NCBI GenBank assembly: GCA_017617575.1
Contig: JAFZVY010000085.1
Span: forward strand, 1-64,000
Length of the DNA stretch: 64,000 nucleotides
Direction: 5' to 3'
From: Bacteroidaceae bacterium
Lineage (GTDB): Bacteria > Bacteroidota > Bacteroidia > Bacteroidales > Bacteroidaceae
Shown here: piece after piece, positions 1-7,544 of the stretch
Layout: each line of letters starts with the position of its first letter
Numbering within the stretch: the stretch's first letter is position 1
The notes under the pieces: generated by a model
The model's database searches: none
Seen by the model: the letters and a program-made list of their open reading frames with translations, nothing else
Told to the model about the DNA's origin: nothing
Position numbers and translations under genes: made by a program

Positions 1-111
1 AGGATAGCAGCTTTGGAGAAAACCTCGCTTAGAGACCTGATTACGATTTCACGTGCTTCTGTCAATCTCAATCAAAATGTCAAAGAGCGTACTTTGTTTG
101 ATAACTTATAA
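1..111 (+). CDS. C-terminal fragment of an unidentified protein
   Basis: Reading from the first base, an open frame of 36 codons runs to TAA. It ends in ...RTLFDNL and has ordinary composition, so it may be the tail of a gene beginning outside the window. No motif identifies the family. If real, it converges with the ABC ATPase on the other strand, which would leave no room here for a permease downstream of that ATPase. The fragment is short and could be chance. Confidence 0.4.
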   Translation, partial: RIAALEKTSLRDLITISRASVNLNQNVKERTLFDNL

Positions 112-198
112 AGCAGTGCGAATTTATTGCACCAGTACTAAATGTGAAATTAGAAATGGATTGTTAGTTCGCTTAAAATAGCTTGTGACGAGGGAAAC

Positions 199-226
199 CA
201 TTTTGCATTTTGCATTATTCATTTAA
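199..226. repeat. 7-bp tandem array, four units
   Basis: Four consecutive heptamers (CATTTTG, CATTTTG, CATTATT, CATTTAA) lie at the 3' end of the ABC ATPase gene. The last unit contains the stop codon of that gene. It belongs to the family of heptamer arrays seen elsewhere in the window. Confidence 0.65.
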
Positions 227-900
227 ATCAGTTCGTCATTTTCCACTATCTGACCGTCAAAGAGGTTGATGATGCGGCTGGCATAGCGAGCATCACGATG
301 AGAGTGAGTGACCATGATGATGGTTGTTCCCTCGGCATTAAGCTGGCTGAGGAGTTCCATCACTTCGAGTCCGTTCTTTGAATCAAGGTTACCAGTAGGC
401 TCGTCGGCAAGTATGATGCTTGGCTTGCCTACAACGGCACGGGCAATGGCTACACGTTGTTGCTGACCACCAGACAACTGCTGTGGGTAGTGCTTGGCGC
501 GCTGACTGAGGCTTACCTTGCGCAGGATGTTCTGCACCCTTTCCTTTCTTTCAGCCTTTGGCACTCCAAGGTACTTGAGCTGAAGGTCAACATTCTCTTC
601 CACGGTAAGCTCGTCAATGAGGTTGAAGCTCTGGAACACGAAACCGATGCGTCCCTTGCGGTAGCTGTTGCGCTCCCTTTCCTTGAGGTGTCCCACTTCC
701 ACGCCGTCGAAGAAGATGTCTCCATCCGAAGGGTTGTCAAGTAGTCCGAGGATGCTCAGGAGTGTTGATTTACCACAACCAGAAGGTCCCATGATGGCTA
801 CGAACTCGCCATCGTTCACTTCAAGACTAACACCGTTAAGCGCAGTTGTCTCAATCTCCTCCGTACGGAAGATTTTTGTTAGATTGTCTATCCTTATCAT
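223..900 (-). CDS. ABC transporter ATP-binding protein, LolD/MacB type
   Basis: This is the ATPase subunit of an ABC exporter; it hydrolyses ATP at the inner face of the membrane to drive a partner permease. The 225 residues show Walker A GPSGCGKST (38-46), Q-loop Gln90, signature LSGGQQQR (142-149), Walker B IILADEP (162-168) and the switch His199. Length and the spacing of motifs fit the LolD/MacB/FtsE group, which works with FtsX-like permeases and often with HlyD-type adaptors. It follows the adaptor and TolC genes on the same strand, after a 202-bp gap that carries its own promoter and a pair of palindromes. No permease gene is adjacent in the window. Family assignment is firm; the substrate is unknown. 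Confidence 0.93.
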   Translation of the reverse strand: MIRIDNLTKIFRTEEIETTALNGVSLEVNDGEFVAIMGPSGCGKSTLLSILGLLDNPSDGDIFFDGVEVGHLKERERNSYRKGRIGFVFQSFNLIDELTVEENVDLQLKYLGVPKAERKERVQNILRKVSLSQRAKHYPQQLSGGQQQRVAIARAVVGKPSIILADEPTGNLDSKNGLEVMELLSQLNAEGTTIIMVTHSHRDARYASRIINLFDGQIVENDELI

Positions 901-955
901 AGTTTTGCTTCTTTAGTTTGAGTTATTTCTATTGTGTTATTTCTGTTTTGTTCTG

Positions 956-963
956 CAAAGTTA
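956..963 (-). promoter_or_regulatory. -7 box of a promoter for the ABC ATPase
   Basis: The minus strand reads TAACTTTG, matching the Bacteroidota -7 consensus TAnnTTTG, about 55 bp before the ATPase start. No TTG-type -33 element lies at the expected 19-21 bp, which suggests dependence on an activator. The paired palindromes begin 50 bp further upstream. Confidence 0.6.
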
Positions 964-1013
964 TGTCATCGCTACATAATATAAAAGTGTTTCAGCTTCC
1001 TCGGATGCTGATT

Positions 1014-1051
1014 GTATGAAATTCATACAGCATTTTGTATGATTATCATAC
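1014..1051. promoter_or_regulatory. paired palindromes GTATGA-N3-TCATAC
   Basis: Two 15-bp palindromes (1014-1028 and 1037-1051) have centres 23 bp apart. The same pair with the same 23-bp spacing occurs before the tolC-type gene at 3845-3882, at nearly the same distance from the -7 box (50 versus 51 bp). They are probably binding sites for a dimeric regulator. The Fis-HTH response regulator encoded next to the second pair is the obvious candidate, by inference. Confidence 0.75.
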
Positions 1052-1102
1052 AAGGGGAGTGTGGTTTATTGTCTTTTATTTTGGGTTTGAGTAATTGTTC
1101 GT

Positions 1103-2383
1103 TTACTTGAACTTCACCACTTCATTGTCCTTGAAGGAGTCATAGCTACTGGTGATGATACGCTCACCCGGTTCAAGTCCGTCGCACACCTCATAGTACT
1201 GTGGGTTCTGACGTCCGATGCGAATGTTGCGACGGTATGCCTTGCTGCCATCCTTGTCAAGCACATATACCCAGTTGCCACCTGTTGTCTGGAAGAATGA
1301 GCCGCGCGGAATGAGAACTGCTTGCTCTGGCTCGCCAAGTTCAAGGTTGAGATAGACCGTTGCTCCCACTCTTGCATCGTCCCACTCGTTATGCTCTGAT
1401 GCTGTGCGACGAAGAACCAAATCGACCTTGAACTTGCCATTGCGAACCTCTGGATAGACCTTACGAACGGTAAACGTACATTCCTTCTCACCGCCATGTG
1501 GCTGACGAATGGTTGCAGTGGCTGTAAGCCCAACCCTCACACGGTCAATGTAAATCTCATCCACCAAGGCGTTAATCTTAAAGTTACTGAGGTCGTTAAT
1601 CTGACCTATGGTCTGACCTGCCGATATGCTCTGTCCAAGTTCCACGTCAAGCAGTCCAAGTTCACCGTCGATGTTGGAACGCACCTCAAGCTTGCCCTTG
1701 CGCTCACGAACAAGGATGACGTTTTTACGCATGTTGTCGAGGTTGTCCTCCATCTGTTCCATCTGAACCTTGCGATAGAGAGCATCCTGTTTCAGTCGCT
1801 CAGAGACGAGTCCTTGTTTCTTCTTGGCAAGCTCATAGTCTTCCTTGCTTTGCAGATAGGTCTCACGAGAGATGAGTTTCTCTGCATACAGGCGTTCGTT
1901 CTGCTGGTAGGCGCGTTGCTTGCGCTTTACATCAACATCAAGAGAGGCATTTTCCGTCTCGTTGCTCAACCTATCCTGCTGCATGGCGACCTGTGTATTG
2001 CGAAGCATGTTTTGCTTCTCTGCCAGTTCAGCCTCAGCATTGAGAATCTGAAGGTCAAGGTTGCTGTTGGAAAGTCGCACGATGACATCACCCTTCTTGA
2101 GCGACTGTCCCTCTTCCGCCACCTTCTCCATGACCACGCCGCCTTCCTCCGGTGATATCCTTACCACCTGAATAGGCACTACCTGACCATTGATTCGTAC
2201 ATAGTCCTTGAACTCACCACGTGTCACGTCACCTATCGTCACCATATCACGGTTTACCCTGACGGTGCTGGCATGATTGCCAAAGATGACCCAAAGCGCA
2301 AGGCTGAGGAATATCGTTCCACCGATGATGTATGGTATGTGTTTGCGCTGAAATCCGCGTTTCTTTTCGATTACTCTGTCCAT
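1103..2383 (-). CDS. HlyD/MacA-type periplasmic adaptor (membrane fusion protein)
   Basis: The 426-residue protein bridges an inner-membrane exporter and an outer-membrane TolC-type channel. It has a short basic N-terminus, one membrane anchor (about residues 16-35), a biotinyl-lipoyl-like segment, a long charged coiled-coil hairpin (roughly 110-235) rich in Glu, Lys and Gln, then a second lipoyl half and a beta-barrel region ending in GLEPGERII near the C-terminus. This order is typical of ABC-linked adaptors. It follows the TolC-type gene by 52 bp, so co-transcription is likely; an inverted repeat GTGCC-N6-GGCAC lies in that gap. Assignment is firm at family level; no substrate can be read from the sequence. 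Confidence 0.9.
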   Translation of the reverse strand: MDRVIEKKRGFQRKHIPYIIGGTIFLSLALWVIFGNHASTVRVNRDMVTIGDVTRGEFKDYVRINGQVVPIQVVRISPEEGGVVMEKVAEEGQSLKKGDVIVRLSNSNLDLQILNAEAELAEKQNMLRNTQVAMQQDRLSNETENASLDVDVKRKQRAYQQNERLYAEKLISRETYLQSKEDYELAKKKQGLVSERLKQDALYRKVQMEQMEDNLDNMRKNVILVRERKGKLEVRSNIDGELGLLDVELGQSISAGQTIGQINDLSNFKINALVDEIYIDRVRVGLTATATIRQPHGGEKECTFTVRKVYPEVRNGKFKVDLVLRRTASEHNEWDDARVGATVYLNLELGEPEQAVLIPRGSFFQTTGGNWVYVLDKDGSKAYRRNIRIGRQNPQYYEVCDGLEPGERIITSSYDSFKDNEVVKFK

Positions 2384-2393
2384 AGTGGGAATA

Positions 2394-2409
2394 GTGCCGA
2401 ATGTGGCAC
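2394..2409. promoter_or_regulatory. inverted repeat GTGCC-N6-GGCAC
   Basis: A short perfect inverted repeat lies just upstream of the adaptor start. Related repeats occur at 3911-3924 and 4489-4504, all within this export/two-component locus. It may act as an RNA hairpin or as a regulator site. Confidence 0.45.
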
Positions 2410-2435
2410 TCTGAATGTTTTTTGTGTCTTAATGT

Positions 2436-3758
2436 TTATTTCTCCCAAAGGCTGCCGCCCTTATAGTATTCCAATATACGTTTCTTGTAAATATTCGTGA
2501 GCTGTGTCTGAAGTAACAGAGCCTTGCTCTGCAGGAGAGTGATGCGGGATGTCTGCACGTCGATTGACGTGGCAAGCCCTTCCTCATACTTCCTTATCGT
2601 AAGGTGGGTGGCAAGGCTGTCGGCTGCTACCTTACGCATCATCTTCTGCACCTCCATGTAGCTATTGTTACAATCAACGAGCGTTTCCTCTATCAACCTA
2701 CGCAGTTCCATGTTTTGGTAGTCAAGTTCCTCCCGAGCCTTGCGAAGATTATTACGGCTTCGACGCACACGACTCATTCCATTTACGCAGTCGAATATCG
2801 GAACGTAAAGCGAGGCGTAAATGTACTTACCCACATGATTGCGAAACTGTGTGCTGAACGCCTCTGCCTTTTGCCCCATCTGGCTTGAATAGTTTGTATA
2901 GATGCCTGCACCCAAACTTATGGAAGGCATGAGCGAACCGACACTTGAGCGGTACTGATACTTGGCAACCCTAAGCGATATCTCCGTGGCCTTCACGCCA
3001 GGATTAGTCTCACGTGCCGCAGCATATATGTTGCTTGCATCATCAAGCGAAGGCAACGACTCGCCAATGGCTATGGTGTCGATGTCAAGCACCTCCTCTA
3101 TTGGGTAGTTCATCTGTTGCTTCAACTGATGAATAGCCGTGGAAAGCACACCTTGCTGACGAGTCACCTCGTAGTCGTCCGAGGCAAGCACGGCATCCAT
3201 CTGTGCCACATCAGCCTCACCCTTCGTTCCGACCTCTTCCATCACCTTGGTACGCTTGAGGAGCGAACGGCTTTCCTCACGCTTCTCCTGCAGATAGGCA
3301 AGCGTGCCACGACAGTAAAGTACGTCAATATATGCCTTGAACACTCGTTGAGCCACCGCATCCTGCTGAGCCTGCAATCCGTGACGTCCCATCAGCACGC
3401 ATGCCCTTGCCGCACGCAGGTCGTTGTAACGCTGCAATCCGTCGAACACGGGCAAAGAAGCGCTTAGTTCATAGCTATTATTAAAGGTATTGATGTCAGT
3501 GGTTATGTTTGTCTCAGGGTCAGTGGAACGTCCATAGTTGAAGCGAGCACCAACGCTGGCATCCACCGAAGGAAGAAGTGCACCAACGGCACCCAGCCTT
3601 TCGCTCTTGTAGTTGTCAAGCGTAAAGGCAGAGTTGCGCACATCATGATTATGCTCCACGGCATACCGAATGCATTGCTCCAGCGTCCACCTGTCCTGAC
3701 CAAATGACACGTTGCCATCCAACAGAAGCATCGTTATTATAATTAGTCTTACTATCAT
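2436..3758 (-). CDS. TolC-family outer membrane efflux protein
   Basis: This is the outer-membrane channel of the tripartite exporter. From the chosen ATG the protein is 440 residues: a signal peptide (MIVRLIIITMLLLDG...), then two repeats of long amphipathic helices with the heptad-like Ala/Gln/Leu pattern of the outer membrane efflux family. A longer frame starts 30 bp upstream, but its extra residues (MHWQNKTRLG) precede the signal peptide and lie close to the -7 box, so the internal start is preferred. It is the first gene of the minus-strand unit with the adaptor and ABC ATPase, and is divergent from the two-component genes. Four features of its upstream region (no -33 box, two paired palindromes) suggest activated expression. 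Confidence 0.9.
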   Translation of the reverse strand: MIVRLIIITMLLLDGNVSFGQDRWTLEQCIRYAVEHNHDVRNSAFTLDNYKSERLGAVGALLPSVDASVGARFNYGRSTDPETNITTDINTFNNSYELSASLPVFDGLQRYNDLRAARACVLMGRHGLQAQQDAVAQRVFKAYIDVLYCRGTLAYLQEKREESRSLLKRTKVMEEVGTKGEADVAQMDAVLASDDYEVTRQQGVLSTAIHQLKQQMNYPIEEVLDIDTIAIGESLPSLDDASNIYAAARETNPGVKATEISLRVAKYQYRSSVGSLMPSISLGAGIYTNYSSQMGQKAEAFSTQFRNHVGKYIYASLYVPIFDCVNGMSRVRRSRNNLRKAREELDYQNMELRRLIEETLVDCNNSYMEVQKMMRKVAADSLATHLTIRKYEEGLATSIDVQTSRITLLQSKALLLQTQLTNIYKKRILEYYKGGSLWEK

Positions 3759-3785
3759 TCCGAGTCTTGTTTTGTTTTGCCAATG

Positions 3786-3793
3786 CAAATGTA
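3786..3793 (-). promoter_or_regulatory. -7 box of the export operon promoter
   Basis: The minus strand reads TACATTTG, about 28 bp before the preferred start of the tolC-type gene. No clear -33 TTG is found 19-21 bp upstream. The proximal palindrome begins 51 bp upstream, the same layout as before the ABC ATPase. Confidence 0.6.
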
Positions 3794-3844
3794 CGACAAG
3801 AACCGTATGACTCTTGCATCATCCACTCCACGTACAGGTCGTTT

Positions 3845-3882
3845 GTATGAATATCATACATAACATTGTATGAAAATCATAC
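3845..3882. promoter_or_regulatory. paired palindromes GTATGA-N3-TCATAC
   Basis: Two 15-bp palindromes (3845-3859 and 3868-3882) with centres 23 bp apart lie between the divergent export operon and the response-regulator gene. They could control both directions. The pair matches the one at 1014-1051 in half-site sequence and in spacing; only the three central bases differ. Confidence 0.78.
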
Positions 3883-3910
3883 ACTACACAGGTAGCCAAC
3901 GAGAATTTAT

Positions 3911-3924
3911 GTGCCATAAGGCAC
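3911..3924. promoter_or_regulatory. inverted repeat GTGCC-N4-GGCAC
   Basis: A perfect 5-bp inverted repeat lies 20 bp upstream of the response-regulator -7 box, where a -33 element would fall. It could be an operator. It resembles the repeats at 2394 and 4489. Confidence 0.4.
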
Positions 3925-3944
3925 GTTTATCAACAAACAATAAC

Positions 3945-3952
3945 TATCTTTG
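3945..3952 (+). promoter_or_regulatory. -7 box for the response-regulator gene
   Basis: TATCTTTG matches the -7 consensus exactly and ends only 5 bp before the ATG, so the transcript would be leaderless or nearly so. Confidence 0.6.
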
Positions 3953-3957
3953 CAACC

Positions 3958-4479
3958 ATGAATAAATACGGAACAATACTTGTGGTGGACGATAATCCTG
4001 CCATACTAACAGCAGTCAAAATATGCCTCAACGGAGTGTTTGAACGAATCCTTACACTCTCGTCACCAGACAATATCATACCTACGCTCCAGCAGGAGAC
4101 GGTAGATGTGATAATGCTCGACATGAATTTCTCCCTTGGAGTCAACACAGGTCAGGACGGCTTGTTCTGGCTTCAGAACATACTGCGCCACCATCCAGAC
4201 ATACCCGTGGTACTCGTCACAGCCTATGCCGACGTTAAGCTTGCCGTGAAGGGAATGAAAATAGGTGCCATCGATTTCATTGCCAAGCCTTGGGACAATG
4301 ACGACCTAATCCGCGTACTCAAGGACGCAATAGACAAGAGCAAGGAAGTAGTGCCACTCAACCAAATGGAGTCCGACCACGTACACCGAGTGCTGGATAA
4401 GTGTCATGGCAATGTGAGCAAGGCAGCCGAACTTCTCGGCATCACCCGTCAGACGCTCTATGCCAAGATGAAGAAATAA
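3958..4479 (+). CDS. response regulator with receiver and Fis-type HTH domains
   Basis: The 173-residue protein joins a receiver domain to a short DNA-binding domain. Visible residues: acidic pair Asp11-Asp12, phosphoacceptor Asp55 (VIMLD), Thr88 and conserved Lys110 (IAKPWD). The C-terminus (about 140-173) is a Fis-like HTH with GNVSKAAELLGITRQTLY, as in NtrC-family proteins, but the AAA+ sigma-54 domain is absent. This is the RegA/PrrA-like layout, so it should act with the main sigma factor. The membrane-bound kinase follows 94 bp downstream and the export operon is divergent, which makes the operon the likely target. The paired GTATGA palindromes are probable binding sites (inference). 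Confidence 0.9.
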   Translation: MNKYGTILVVDDNPAILTAVKICLNGVFERILTLSSPDNIIPTLQQETVDVIMLDMNFSLGVNTGQDGLFWLQNILRHHPDIPVVLVTAYADVKLAVKGMKIGAIDFIAKPWDNDDLIRVLKDAIDKSKEVVPLNQMESDHVHRVLDKCHGNVSKAAELLGITRQTLYAKMKK

Positions 4480-4488
4480 CCACCTAAA

Positions 4489-4504
4489 GTGCCGAGTTCG
4501 GCAC
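4489..4504. promoter_or_regulatory. inverted repeat between regulator and kinase genes
   Basis: GTGCC-N6-GGCAC extends outwards into a stem of 8 to 10 bp (4486-4507) ending in TTT. It could be a partial terminator or processing site that lowers kinase expression relative to the regulator. Confidence 0.5.
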
Positions 4505-4529
4505 TTTATCCCATCTTGGTGAGAACATA

Positions 4530-4562
4530 AAAACTCACAAACTTAAAAACTTACTAACCCAC
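4530..4562. repeat. 8-bp tandem array upstream of the kinase gene
   Basis: Degenerate octamers (AAAAACTC, ACAAACTT, AAAAACTT, ACTAACCC) lie directly before the kinase gene. The same kind of unit recurs near 30.9, 32.2, 46.9, 51.5, 52.8 and 56.5 kb. Confidence 0.5.
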
Positions 4563-4573
4563 ACATCTCTCCC

Positions 4574-5410
4574 ATGCTATACATCATTATCTCCATAGTC
4601 ATCATCATTCTTGCCATATTCTTCTATCACCATCAGATGGTACTGAAGGATAGGGCATACCTCATGCGTGAAGCCATACGCAACCACGACTTCACTTTCC
4701 ATCTTCCCGTCAAGGGCTTGTTCTTTGGCGAACGTGCCTTGCAGGAAACGCTCAACGACCTCGGCAAGGACATCAGCAGCCTTGTGGCACAGAACGAAGT
4801 GGAATCATGGCAGAAACTGACACGAGTGCTTACGCACGAGATAATGAATGCCACGGCACCTATATGCAGCATCAGTCAGGCATACCTCAACAATCCACAG
4901 ATTAAGGGCACGCCATACGAAGAAGGCATACGCACAATATACGACACCACAAGGGGACTGTCAACCTTCGTGGACAGTTACCGCAAGTTCACGCAGTTGC
5001 AAGAACCTGTACCAACAGACATCAACCTCCTTGATTTTGCCAATTCGCTCAAACCACTCTACACCACGATAGAATGGAACATATCCATCCCACAATCCGT
5101 GATTATCAACGCAGACGAGAATCTCGTGCGCCAAGTTCTTATCAATATAATCAAGAACGCCATTGAAGCAGGAGCAAAGAGACTCGACATCAGATGGATG
5201 GACAAGCTCTGCATAAGTAACGATGGTGCACCCATCCCTGCCAATGCACGTAGGGAGATATTCATCCCATTCTTCACTACCAAGAGTTCTGGCTCAGGCA
5301 TAGGACTCGCCCTCTCACGCCAGATAATGATGCGACAAGGCATGTCCCTCACACTTGCCGACAATCCCGTAAGCGGTTACCATACTACATTTGTCATTAG
5401 CAAACTATAA
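4574..5410 (+). CDS. membrane-bound sensor histidine kinase
   Basis: The 278-residue kinase has one N-terminal membrane helix (1-18) and no extracytoplasmic sensor domain of note. The dimerisation helix carries the phosphoacceptor His88 in LTHEIMNATAPI, followed by the ATPase domain with N-box Asn195 (NIIKNAIEAG) and the glycine-rich GSGIGLAL (240-247). The H-box with ENx-to-MNA resembles the NtrY-type group. It should phosphorylate the response regulator encoded just upstream. With so little outside the membrane, it probably senses a membrane or cytoplasmic signal, or works with the exporter (inference). Confidence 0.9.
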   Translation: MLYIIISIVIIILAIFFYHHQMVLKDRAYLMREAIRNHDFTFHLPVKGLFFGERALQETLNDLGKDISSLVAQNEVESWQKLTRVLTHEIMNATAPICSISQAYLNNPQIKGTPYEEGIRTIYDTTRGLSTFVDSYRKFTQLQEPVPTDINLLDFANSLKPLYTTIEWNISIPQSVIINADENLVRQVLINIIKNAIEAGAKRLDIRWMDKLCISNDGAPIPANARREIFIPFFTTKSSGSGIGLALSRQIMMRQGMSLTLADNPVSGYHTTFVISKL

Positions 5411-5438
5411 CAAATTCTGTTTTAATGCAATAAAATGT

Positions 5439-5478
5439 TTTACACCCATATCTCTCAGTTGGGAGATATGGGTGTAAA
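5439..5478. terminator. 16-bp perfect hairpin after the kinase gene
   Basis: Perfect 16-bp arms (5439-5454 and 5463-5478) flank an 8-base loop 29 bp after the stop codon. No run of T follows on the plus strand, so it is not a textbook terminator. It may instead stabilise the mRNA 3' end or bind a protein. Confidence 0.5.
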
Positions 5479-5639
5479 GTTGAATTATCTGCCACATCAT
5501 TACGCCATTATTTGCTTGTTCGGTTTATTTGTTGTACCTTAGCCACCCGAATAAAAGACAAAGATATGACAGAAATAAAGTGTTTGGCTAAGTATCTGTC
5601 TCGATTTGTCAAGTAGAAGGAACCCCATTCGCTTTATTA

Positions 5640-6284
5640 ATGATGAAGACTCAATATGATAATATGTCGCGCGAGCAACTCATTGAGGAACTCGTGAAGA
5701 CAAAGCAAGAGGCGGAGGCAATGGAGCGTCAGGTACGCCTGACGTTGCTACGTCGTCAGGTGACGCCTCACTTCCTCTTCAACAGTATCAGCGTTGCCAT
5801 GAGCCTTGTGCTACAGCAACCGCAGACTGCCATCACGTTCCTGCATCACTTGGCAAGTATGTATAGGTATTTGCTCCAGTATGGCAACAACTTTCACGTG
5901 CCTATTGAGCAGGAGCTTGTCATGATGCAACAATACTACGAGCTGATGAGTCTGCGCCACGTGGGAACGGTACACCTTGCCATATCTCCGGAGGTGAAGG
6001 CATGTAAGCATTATCCGTTGCCTCCGCTTGCCCTTCAGGGACTGGTGGAGAATGCAATCAAGCATAATGCCCACACGCAGGAGCAACCACTTGAGATAAG
6101 TCTCAGCATAGAGGACAACTGCCTGTGCGTGCGCAACAACATCGTTCCCCTTGCTTCTGAAGCAAGTACCACAAGGATGGGACTTGCCTATATGAACGAG
6201 ACGATGCAACTGCTCTTCGGCAAGGAGATAAGGACTGTGAATGACGGCAAGACATTCACGGTGATGGTACCGCTTATAAATTAA
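5640..6284 (+). CDS. soluble LytS-like sensor histidine kinase
   Basis: The 214-residue protein has the His_kinase (LytS/YehU) domain: a coiled N-terminus rich in Glu and Arg, phosphoacceptor His44 in VTPHFLFNSI, and an ATPase part with GLVENAIKHN and a G-rich region near the C-terminus. It has no transmembrane segment, unlike most of the family, which are membrane sensors of 350 residues or more. It precedes a LytTR regulator and probably phosphorylates it. It may receive its signal from another protein. Function beyond two-component signalling cannot be read. Confidence 0.85.
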   Translation: MMKTQYDNMSREQLIEELVKTKQEAEAMERQVRLTLLRRQVTPHFLFNSISVAMSLVLQQPQTAITFLHHLASMYRYLLQYGNNFHVPIEQELVMMQQYYELMSLRHVGTVHLAISPEVKACKHYPLPPLALQGLVENAIKHNAHTQEQPLEISLSIEDNCLCVRNNIVPLASEASTTRMGLAYMNETMQLLFGKEIRTVNDGKTFTVMVPLIN

Positions 6285-6522
6285 GAATTAAGAGTTAAGA
6301 ACTAAGCGAAGCGGTCTCACTGACCATAGGGAAGTAATTAAGATTTAAGAACCTTGAATGGCTCAACACGTAGTTAATTAAGAATTAAGAGTTAAGAATT
6401 AAGATTTAGCAAGTGAGAGAAACTGAAAATTCTTTTAGTATTAGCTTACGGTGAGAAAAGTTCTAAATCTTCGTTCTTTATACTTAATACTTAGCGAACA
6501 GAGTAAAATATATTTTTGACTC
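6285..6522. repeat. intergenic 7-bp arrays and dispersed repeats
   Basis: The gap between kinase and regulator genes is almost entirely repeat. It holds heptamer arrays of the TTAAGAA type, a 52-bp dispersed repeat (6295-6346, second copy at 26562-26613 with two mismatches), a partly complementary array (about 6460-6492), and a 30-bp stretch (6493-6522) found inverted at 41659-41688. Confidence 0.7.
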
Positions 6523-6540
6523 CGTCGAGATAAAGGTTCA

Positions 6541-6575
6541 CTTTTCGTTTTTCACTCTTCACTTTTCACTTACCA
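6541..6575. repeat. 7-bp array abutting a start codon
   Basis: Five heptamers (CTTTTCG, TTTTTCA, CTCTTCA, CTTTTCA, CTTACCA) run without a gap into the ATG of the LytTR regulator, so the ribosome-binding region of that gene is made of repeat sequence. Confidence 0.65.
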
Positions 6576-7328
6576 ATGACAATACTAATATTCGAAGACG
6601 AGATATTCAACTATCATCTGTTGTGTGATATGCTTCAGAAGATACAGCCAAGCTGTAACGTCATAGGACCTATGACGACTATAGCTGAGGGACACAAGTT
6701 CTTTGCTGAGAACAAGGTGCGCCCAGACCTAATAATAGCCGACATTCAGTTGAATGACGGACTGAGCTTCTCGGTGCTTACGGAAGCACCTGTTGACGTG
6801 CCAATCATCTTCACCACGGCATACGACGAATATGCATTACGTGCCTTTGACTTCAACAGTCTCAGTTATCTCCTCAAGCCTGTGGATATTGAAAGCCTAC
6901 GGGCTGCCATCGACAAGGCAAGGTCACGCCTCATTACCGATGAGGAGCGCAAGGAACTGTTCCGACTCATGTCTCGTCATTCGGAGTACAGGGAACGTTT
7001 CCTACTCAACACTCCAACGGGCGAGATGGTAGTGTCGCTCACGCAGGTACGCTACATCATGACCGTGAACAAGAGTTCGTTTGTTGTTCTTCACAATGGT
7101 GTCATGTACAATACTGACATGTGCCTTGCCGACATTGCCGAGCAGCTTGACCCGTCACGCTTCATGCGTGTCAATCGCCAGTTCATCATACCTGCCACGG
7201 AAGTAGCTGGATTTGAACGCGACGTTAATGGTAAGGAGAAACTCATACTCAAAGGTGAGGACGCTCCAGAGATAATCATAAGCCGAGACAAACGTAAGCT
7301 CGTCCACGAGTGGGTGCTGGAAAGCTAG
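6576..7328 (+). CDS. LytTR-family response regulator
   Basis: The 250-residue protein has a receiver domain with Glu/Asp pair at 7-8, phosphoacceptor Asp56 (LIIAD), and Lys in YLLKPVD near 107, then a LytTR DNA-binding domain (about 140-250) with the typical RFMRVNRQFII segment. LytTR proteins bind direct repeats in promoters, usually of cell-surface or exported functions. It pairs with the soluble LytS-like kinase upstream. No obvious target site is visible in the neighbouring promoters. Confidence 0.9.
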   Translation: MTILIFEDEIFNYHLLCDMLQKIQPSCNVIGPMTTIAEGHKFFAENKVRPDLIIADIQLNDGLSFSVLTEAPVDVPIIFTTAYDEYALRAFDFNSLSYLLKPVDIESLRAAIDKARSRLITDEERKELFRLMSRHSEYRERFLLNTPTGEMVVSLTQVRYIMTVNKSSFVVLHNGVMYNTDMCLADIAEQLDPSRFMRVNRQFIIPATEVAGFERDVNGKEKLILKGEDAPEIIISRDKRKLVHEWVLES

Positions 7329-7332
7329 AGGA

Positions 7333-7424
7333 GAGTTAAGAATTAAGATTTGGTAATGCAATATTGAATACACGAAATGGAGCACTACTACTAAATCTTA
7401 ATTCTTAATTAATAATTCTCTGTG
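7333..7424. repeat. inverted pair of 7-bp arrays
   Basis: A short TTAAGAA-type array follows the regulator stop codon, and its complement (units like CTTAATT) lies about 50 bp on. The pair can form an AT-rich hairpin and may act as a weak terminator. Confidence 0.45.
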
Positions 7425-7544
7425 CATTGCGATTTACGTTTCAACTCTTCATATTGACGTTTCGGTATTATAAGAAAGTCATTATTATAAGTAACTCTTT
7501 ATCTCATAATAATTTTGTCCACACAAATAATGGAATAAGGTAAT

